Positions 8,136-11,949 of a stretch of DNA of 11,949 nucleotides are shown one piece after another. The DNA comes from Rhodospirillales bacterium (GTDB lineage Bacteria > Pseudomonadota > Alphaproteobacteria > Rhodospirillales > Defluviicoccaceae): the NCBI GenBank assembly GCA_030622775.1, contig JAUXFS010000012.1, forward strand, positions 1 through 11,949. Direction: 5' to 3'. Each line of letters begins with the position of its first letter. The first letter of the stretch is position 1. Position numbers and translations under genes: made by a program. Under the pieces are notes generated by a model that did no database searches, was not told the DNA's origin, and was given only the letters and a program-made list of their open reading frames with translations.

Positions 8136-8726
8136 ATGTTTCAGCTTCGCATCCACGGCCGGGGCGGCCAGGGTGTCGTGACGGCGGCCGAGATGACGTC
8201 GGTCGCGGCGTTTCTGGAGGGTCGGCACGCACAGGCGTTTCCGAGCTTCGGTTCCGAGCGGATGGGAGCGCCGGTGGTGTCCTATTGCCGGATAGACGAC
8301 AAGGAGATCCGCCTGCGCGAGCCCATCCTCGACCCGGACGCGGTGATCATCCAGGACGTGACACTGCTTTTTTCGGTCGATGTGTTTCAGGGGCTGAAAG
8401 AGGACGGCTTCGTCCTGATCAACTCGCATAAAAGCTTCGAAGATCTGGGAATCGCCGAGTATGTCGCGAAGTTCCCGAAGGGCCATGTGATGAGCGTGAG
8501 CGCGACCGAGTTGGCGATGAAACACGTGGGCCGGCCGGTTCCCAACGCCGCTTTGTTGGGCGGCTTTGCGGCGATCTCCGGCCAGCTTCGGTTCGAGTCG
8601 GTGGAAGCGGCGATCCGCGAGAAGTTCCCGGGCGCCGTCGGCGACGGCAACGTCGCGGCGGCGCGCGAAGTGTTCGATGCGGCCACTGCGGGCTTAGGCT
8701 CTGAGGAGGAGAACGGATCATGCTGA
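8136..8726 (+). CDS. porG: 2-oxoacid:acceptor oxidoreductase, gamma subunit
   Basis: The gamma subunit forms part of the CoA-handling domain of the thiamine-diphosphate/FeS enzymes that oxidise 2-oxoacids to acyl-CoA and CO2, or run the reverse. Seen: 196 residues, typical for a separate gamma subunit. It starts FQLRIHGRGGQGVVTAAE with the GRGGQG motif (8-13), then FPSFGSERMGAPV (35-47) and PNAALLGGFAAISGQL (136-151), all family hallmarks. No FeS-binding cysteine pattern is present. The ATG at 8136 has a purine-rich GAGGGGTGAGGGAGA leader. It is the first gene of a tight cluster, and its end overlaps the alpha gene by 7 bases, implying coupled translation in a fixed ratio. The pyruvate-type symbol reflects family resemblance; the substrate is not proven. 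Confidence 0.92.
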   Translation: MFQLRIHGRGGQGVVTAAEMTSVAAFLEGRHAQAFPSFGSERMGAPVVSYCRIDDKEIRLREPILDPDAVIIQDVTLLFSVDVFQGLKEDGFVLINSHKSFEDLGIAEYVAKFPKGHVMSVSATELAMKHVGRPVPNAALLGGFAAISGQLRFESVEAAIREKFPGAVGDGNVAAAREVFDAATAGLGSEEENGSC

Positions 8727-9973
8727 AACAGACGGAAGGATCCCATGCGGTAGCGGAAGCGGTGGCGCTGTGCCGCCCGGAAGTGATCTGCGCCTATCCC
8801 ATTTCGCCGCAAACCCACATCGTCGAGGGTGTGGGTGAGTTGGTGAAAAGCGGTGAACTGAAGAACTGCGAATTCATCAACGTGGAGTCCGAGTTCGCGG
8901 CCCTGAGCGTGGCCATCGGCTCGTCGGCGGCGGGCGCCAGGACCTACACGGCGACGGCGAGCCAGGGGCTGCTGTTCATGGCCGAAGCGGTCTACAACGT
9001 CTCGGGTCTCGGCCTGCCGATCGTGATGACCATCGGCAACCGGGCGATCGGGGCGCCGATCAACATCTGGAACGACCAGTCGGACAGCATGGCATTGCGG
9101 GACGCGGGATGGATCCAGTTGTTCGCCGAAACCAACCAGGAGGCCGCGGATTTGCATATCCAGGCCTTCAAGCTGGCCGAGGCGATGAGCCTGCCGGTCA
9201 TGGTCTGCATGGACGGGTTCATCCTGACCCACGCCTACGAACGCGTGGACATACCGGACCAAGAGCAGGTGGACGCCTTCCTGCCGCCGTTTCACCCGCG
9301 CCAGGTGCTGGATCCGGCCCACCCCTATTCGATCGGCGCGATGGTCGGGCCGGAGGCGTTCATGGAGGTCCGCTATCTGGCCCATGCCAAACAGCTCCAG
9401 GCCCTGAAAGAGATCCCGGAGATCGCGGCCGAGTTCAAGGAGACGTTCGGACGGGAATCGGGCGGGCTCATCCATTGCTATCGCACCGAGGATGCGGAGA
9501 CGATCGTCGTTTCCCTCGGCTCCGTCTGCGGCACCATCAAGGACGTGGTCGACGGCATGCGCGACGGCGGCTCGCGGATCGGCGTGGTGAGCCTTTGCGC
9601 CTTTCGGCCGTTTCCGGCGGAAGCGCTGCGGGCGGTACTCGAAAGCCGCAAACGGGTCGTGGTCTTGGAGAAATGCCTCGCCCCCGGTCGTGGCGGCATC
9701 GTCGCTTCGGAAGTCCGCTTCGCGCTGCGCGGCATGACCACACCCGTTCATACGGTGATCGCCGGGCTCGGCGGTCGGCCGATCACGCGCCCTTCCTTGG
9801 TCCAGTTGTTCGAAAGCGCGCTGAGAAACGAGCTCGAGGACATCCATTTCCTCGATCTCGACTGGGAGGTGATCAACCGGGAACTGAAGCGTGAACGCGA
9901 GTCGCGGCGATCCGGCCCGACCGCCGAGAACATTCTCCGCGACCTTGGCCCCGGCGTCGCCAAGGCCGTCTGA
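8720..9973 (+). CDS. porA: 2-oxoacid:acceptor oxidoreductase, alpha subunit
   Basis: The alpha subunit carries the pyrimidine-binding half of the thiamine diphosphate site and helps form the active site. Seen: 417 residues, normal for a separate alpha subunit. AYPISPQT (25-32) is the substrate/thiamine loop in the form used by archaeal-type pyruvate enzymes (2-oxoglutarate types usually read YPITPST). NVESEFAALSVAIGSSAAGA (54-73) and TATASQGL (77-84) follow. A C-terminal transketolase-like domain (about 258-370) contains SLGSVCGTIKD and FRPFP (295-299). The tail beyond 385 is charged and family-variable. ATG 8720 lies inside the gamma gene's end. The two-subunit alpha/beta architecture with separate gamma resembles both PorGDAB and phenylglyoxylate oxidoreductase PadG; substrate choice between them is open. 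Confidence 0.92.
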   Translation: MLKQTEGSHAVAEAVALCRPEVICAYPISPQTHIVEGVGELVKSGELKNCEFINVESEFAALSVAIGSSAAGARTYTATASQGLLFMAEAVYNVSGLGLPIVMTIGNRAIGAPINIWNDQSDSMALRDAGWIQLFAETNQEAADLHIQAFKLAEAMSLPVMVCMDGFILTHAYERVDIPDQEQVDAFLPPFHPRQVLDPAHPYSIGAMVGPEAFMEVRYLAHAKQLQALKEIPEIAAEFKETFGRESGGLIHCYRTEDAETIVVSLGSVCGTIKDVVDGMRDGGSRIGVVSLCAFRPFPAEALRAVLESRKRVVVLEKCLAPGRGGIVASEVRFALRGMTTPVHTVIAGLGGRPITRPSLVQLFESALRNELEDIHFLDLDWEVINRELKRERESRRSGPTAENILRDLGPGVAKAV

Positions 9974-9988
9974 GGAAGGGAAGATCAA

Positions 9989-11008
9989 ATGACCGAGCAA
10001 ACGGCGCAGAGAGTCAAGTTCTACCAGAAGGGTACGTTCACGGTCGGCAACCGCCTGATCGACGCCAAGGAGCGCAACGTGCAGGCGAGCATGGAACGCT
10101 CCAACGCGATCACCAGCGGCCACCGTGCCTGTCAGGGCTGCGGCGAGGCGTTGGGCGCCCGCTATGCCCTTGACGCGGCGATGGTGGCGACCGAAGGCCA
10201 GTTGATCGCCGCCAACGCGACCGGGTGTCTGGAGGTGTTCACCACGCCGTATCCGGAGACGTCGTGGCAGCTCCCCTGGATCCATTCCCTGTTCGGCAAC
10301 GCGGCGGCGGTGGCGACCGGCGTCGCCGCGGCGATGAGGGTGAAGGGCCGCGAGGACGTGCGGGTGATCGCCCAGGGCGGCGACGGCGGCACCACCGACA
10401 TCGGCTTCGGCTGCCTGTCGGGGATGTTCGAGCGCAACGACGACGTGCTCTACATCTGCTACGACAACGAAGGCTACATGAACACCGGGGTGCAGCGGTC
10501 CAGCGCGACGCCGCCGACGGCGCGAACGGCGACGACGATGCCGCTGGGTCCGGAGCCGGGAAACGTGTTCGGCACCGGCAAGTTCATGCCGGAGATTGCC
10601 ATGGCTCACCGCATCCCCTACGTGGCGACCGCGTCGGTGGCCCGTCTCCATGACCTGGAGGCCAAGGTGCGGAAGGCGATGTCGTTCAGGGGCGCGCGCT
10701 ACCTCCACATTTATGTCCCGTGTCCGCTGGGGTGGGGAACGGCCCCCAACGCCACCATCAGCATCGCCCGACTGGCCATGGAGTGCGGCCTGTTCCCGTT
10801 GTTCGAGGCCGAGCACGGCGCCTTCACCGACTCCACGCCGATCCGCCGCAAGATCCCCGTGGAGGACTACCTCAAGCCGCAACGGCGGTTCGCTCACCTG
10901 TTCCGCAAAGGCCGTGTCGACGTGGAACGCATCGCCCGGCTGCAGGCCATCGCCGACGCCAATATCAAGCGCTACGAATTGTTGCGCGAAGAGGAGGAGG
11001 GAGTGTAG
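9989..11008 (+). CDS. porB: 2-oxoacid:acceptor oxidoreductase, beta subunit (thiamine diphosphate and 4Fe-4S)
   Basis: The beta subunit binds the thiamine diphosphate pyrophosphate via Mg2+ and carries the proximal [4Fe-4S] cluster that takes electrons from the hydroxyalkyl intermediate. Seen: 339 residues. Cluster cysteines are C48 and C51 (ACQGCGEALG), C80 (NATGCLE) and C245 (VPCPLGWG), the full four-ligand set. The thiamine motif starts GDGGTTDIG (131-139) and ends YDNEGYMNTG (158-167) with Asn160 and Asn165. No additional ferredoxin domain is present. The C-terminal ~70 residues are charged and helical. ATG 9989 follows AGGAAGGGAAG, 15 nt after the alpha stop; the next gene starts 2 nt after this one's stop. 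No separate delta (two-cluster ferredoxin) gene lies between gamma and beta, so electrons must leave by another partner. Confidence 0.93.
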   Translation: MTEQTAQRVKFYQKGTFTVGNRLIDAKERNVQASMERSNAITSGHRACQGCGEALGARYALDAAMVATEGQLIAANATGCLEVFTTPYPETSWQLPWIHSLFGNAAAVATGVAAAMRVKGREDVRVIAQGGDGGTTDIGFGCLSGMFERNDDVLYICYDNEGYMNTGVQRSSATPPTARTATTMPLGPEPGNVFGTGKFMPEIAMAHRIPYVATASVARLHDLEAKVRKAMSFRGARYLHIYVPCPLGWGTAPNATISIARLAMECGLFPLFEAEHGAFTDSTPIRRKIPVEDYLKPQRRFAHLFRKGRVDVERIARLQAIADANIKRYELLREEEEGV

Positions 11009-11010
11009 CG

Positions 11011-11949
11011 ATGACCAAACCTTTCGCCATTACCCTGGATGTCGGCACCAGCCTCGCGAACATGACCGGCACCTGGCGGACCGAGCGGCCGGTCTATCTC
11101 GACCGTCTTCCTCCGTGCAACAACGCCTGCCCGGCGGGCGAGAATATCCAGGCCTGGCTGTATCTCGCCGAAGAGGGCGACTACGAAGGCGCCTGGCGGG
11201 AGATTCTCAAGAACAACCCGATGCCGGCGGTCATGGGACGGGCTTGCTACCACCCGTGCGAGGGCGCCTGCAACCGCCAGCACGTGGACGAGACCGTGGG
11301 CATCCACGCCGTCGAGCGGTTTCTCGGTGATCTCGCCATCGAACGGGGCTGGACGGTCGAACCGGTCGCGCCTCCCTCGGGCAAGAAGGTCATGGTGCTC
11401 GGCGCCGGCCCCGGCGGCCTGTCGGCGGCGTACCACCTGGCGCGCATGGGTCACGCGGTCACCGTCTACGATAGCGCGGAGAAGCCGGGAGGCATGCTGC
11501 GCTACGGTATTCCCCGCTACCGGCTGCCGCGGGAGGCCCTGGACGGCGACATCGCCCGCATCGCCAACATGGGTGTCACCTTCAAGATGAACACCCGCGT
11601 CGACGACGTCCTCGCCGAGAAGGGGAAACACGGCTTCGACACCTGTTTTGTCGCCATCGGCGCGCAGCTGCCGAGAACCCTCGATATCAAGAACGACGGC
11701 TCGATTCCGACGTTCGAGGCGGTCAACGTTCTACACCAGGTGGAGGCTGAGCCGGAGGCCCTGTCGCTGGGCAAGCGGGTTGCCGTTTACGGCGGCGGCA
11801 ACGTCGCCATGGATGTGGCGCGCTCGGCGGTACGGCTGGGCGCCGTGGACGTCCTGGAGGTCGTCTTCGAATCCCGCGAGCAGATGCCCGCCCACAAGTT
11901 CGAGATCAAGGAAGCCCTGGAGGAAGGCGTCCGGCTGACCTGCCTGCGC
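11011..11949 (+). CDS. GltD-like FeS/FAD/NAD(P) oxidoreductase subunit, 3'-truncated by window
   Basis: Seen: 313 codons open from ATG 11011 to the window edge, starting 2 nt after the beta subunit stop, with GAGGAGGGAG upstream. The N-terminal region has PCNNACPAG (C36, C40) and ACYHPCEGACNR (C79, C83, C87), the cysteine-rich FeS region found in GltD and dihydropyrimidine dehydrogenase. Residues 126-154 form the FAD Rossmann fold (VMVLGAGPGGLSAAYHLARMG). GGMLRYGIPRYRLP (160-173) is a family hallmark. Residues 256-278 form the NAD(P) Rossmann fold (VAVYGGGNVAMDVARSAVRLG). Position, spacing and domains suggest the pyridine-nucleotide-linked electron exit of the oxidoreductase, like PadH of phenylglyoxylate:NAD oxidoreductase (inference). 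A C-terminal ferredoxin domain, common in relatives, would lie beyond the window. A plain glutamate synthase small subunit is unlikely: no gltB is near. Confidence 0.88.
   Translation, partial: MTKPFAITLDVGTSLANMTGTWRTERPVYLDRLPPCNNACPAGENIQAWLYLAEEGDYEGAWREILKNNPMPAVMGRACYHPCEGACNRQHVDETVGIHAVERFLGDLAIERGWTVEPVAPPSGKKVMVLGAGPGGLSAAYHLARMGHAVTVYDSAEKPGGMLRYGIPRYRLPREALDGDIARIANMGVTFKMNTRVDDVLAEKGKHGFDTCFVAIGAQLPRTLDIKNDGSIPTFEAVNVLHQVEAEPEALSLGKRVAVYGGGNVAMDVARSAVRLGAVDVLEVVFESREQMPAHKFEIKEALEEGVRLTCLR

Noticed and set aside
8387..10897. An 836-codon open frame on the minus strand across the oxidoreductase genes
   Set aside because: It is antisense to three clear family members; its translation is rich in His, Arg, Asp and Gly in the way GC-rich antisense frames are, with no recognisable domain.

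Overview
The window is GC-rich and tightly packed. It looks like chromosomal DNA of an alphaproteobacterium, plausibly Rhodospirillales-like. The reasons are the coding style (strong G/C third positions, GTG start, short overlaps), the pairing of a degenerate GGDEF-type protein with a DUF465/YdcH small protein, and PrpE-type propionate metabolism next to an archaeal-type 2-oxoacid oxidoreductase. This taxonomic call is inference from gene style, not from a marker gene. No tRNA, rRNA, CRISPR array, insertion sequence or phage gene was seen.

Layout. (1) 1-2039, plus strand: the 3' part of an asparagine-synthetase-family amidotransferase, translationally coupled (GTGA overlap) to an alpha/beta hydrolase, then two tandem hairpins. 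(2) 2313-2825, minus strand: a stand-alone PurE with an unusual active-site loop and a clear sigma70-type promoter. (3) 2983-4005, plus strand: a catalytically degenerate GGDEF-fold protein followed by a 58-residue DUF465/YdcH protein with its own promoter-like region and a dyad. (4) 4141-5843: a short array of degenerate 17-bp tandem repeats running into the 3' end of a minus-strand acyl-CoA synthetase gene. (5) 6065-7972, plus strand: propionyl-CoA synthetase prpE, divergent from the acyl-CoA synthetase. The shared intergenic region carries a CTTTGCAAA motif like those bound by the RamB/PccR short-chain acyl-CoA regulators. A terminator follows prpE. (6) 8136-11949, plus strand: gamma, alpha and beta subunits of a thiamine-diphosphate 2-oxoacid:acceptor oxidoreductase, then the first 313 codons of a GltD-like FeS/FAD/NAD(P) oxidoreductase that runs off the window.

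How the genes may work together. The right half is a CoA-thioester module: two acyl-CoA ligases and an enzyme that interconverts an acyl-CoA plus CO2 with a 2-oxoacid. The GltD-like protein directly behind the beta subunit suggests that electrons exchange with a pyridine nucleotide, as in the NAD-linked phenylglyoxylate oxidoreductase (PadEFGHI) of Azoarcus. No separate ferredoxin subunit is visible before the window ends. Substrates cannot be read from sequence; pyruvate, 2-oxobutyrate and an aryl-glyoxylate are all possible. The most unusual single protein is PurE, where a histidine conserved in class I enzymes is replaced by alanine.
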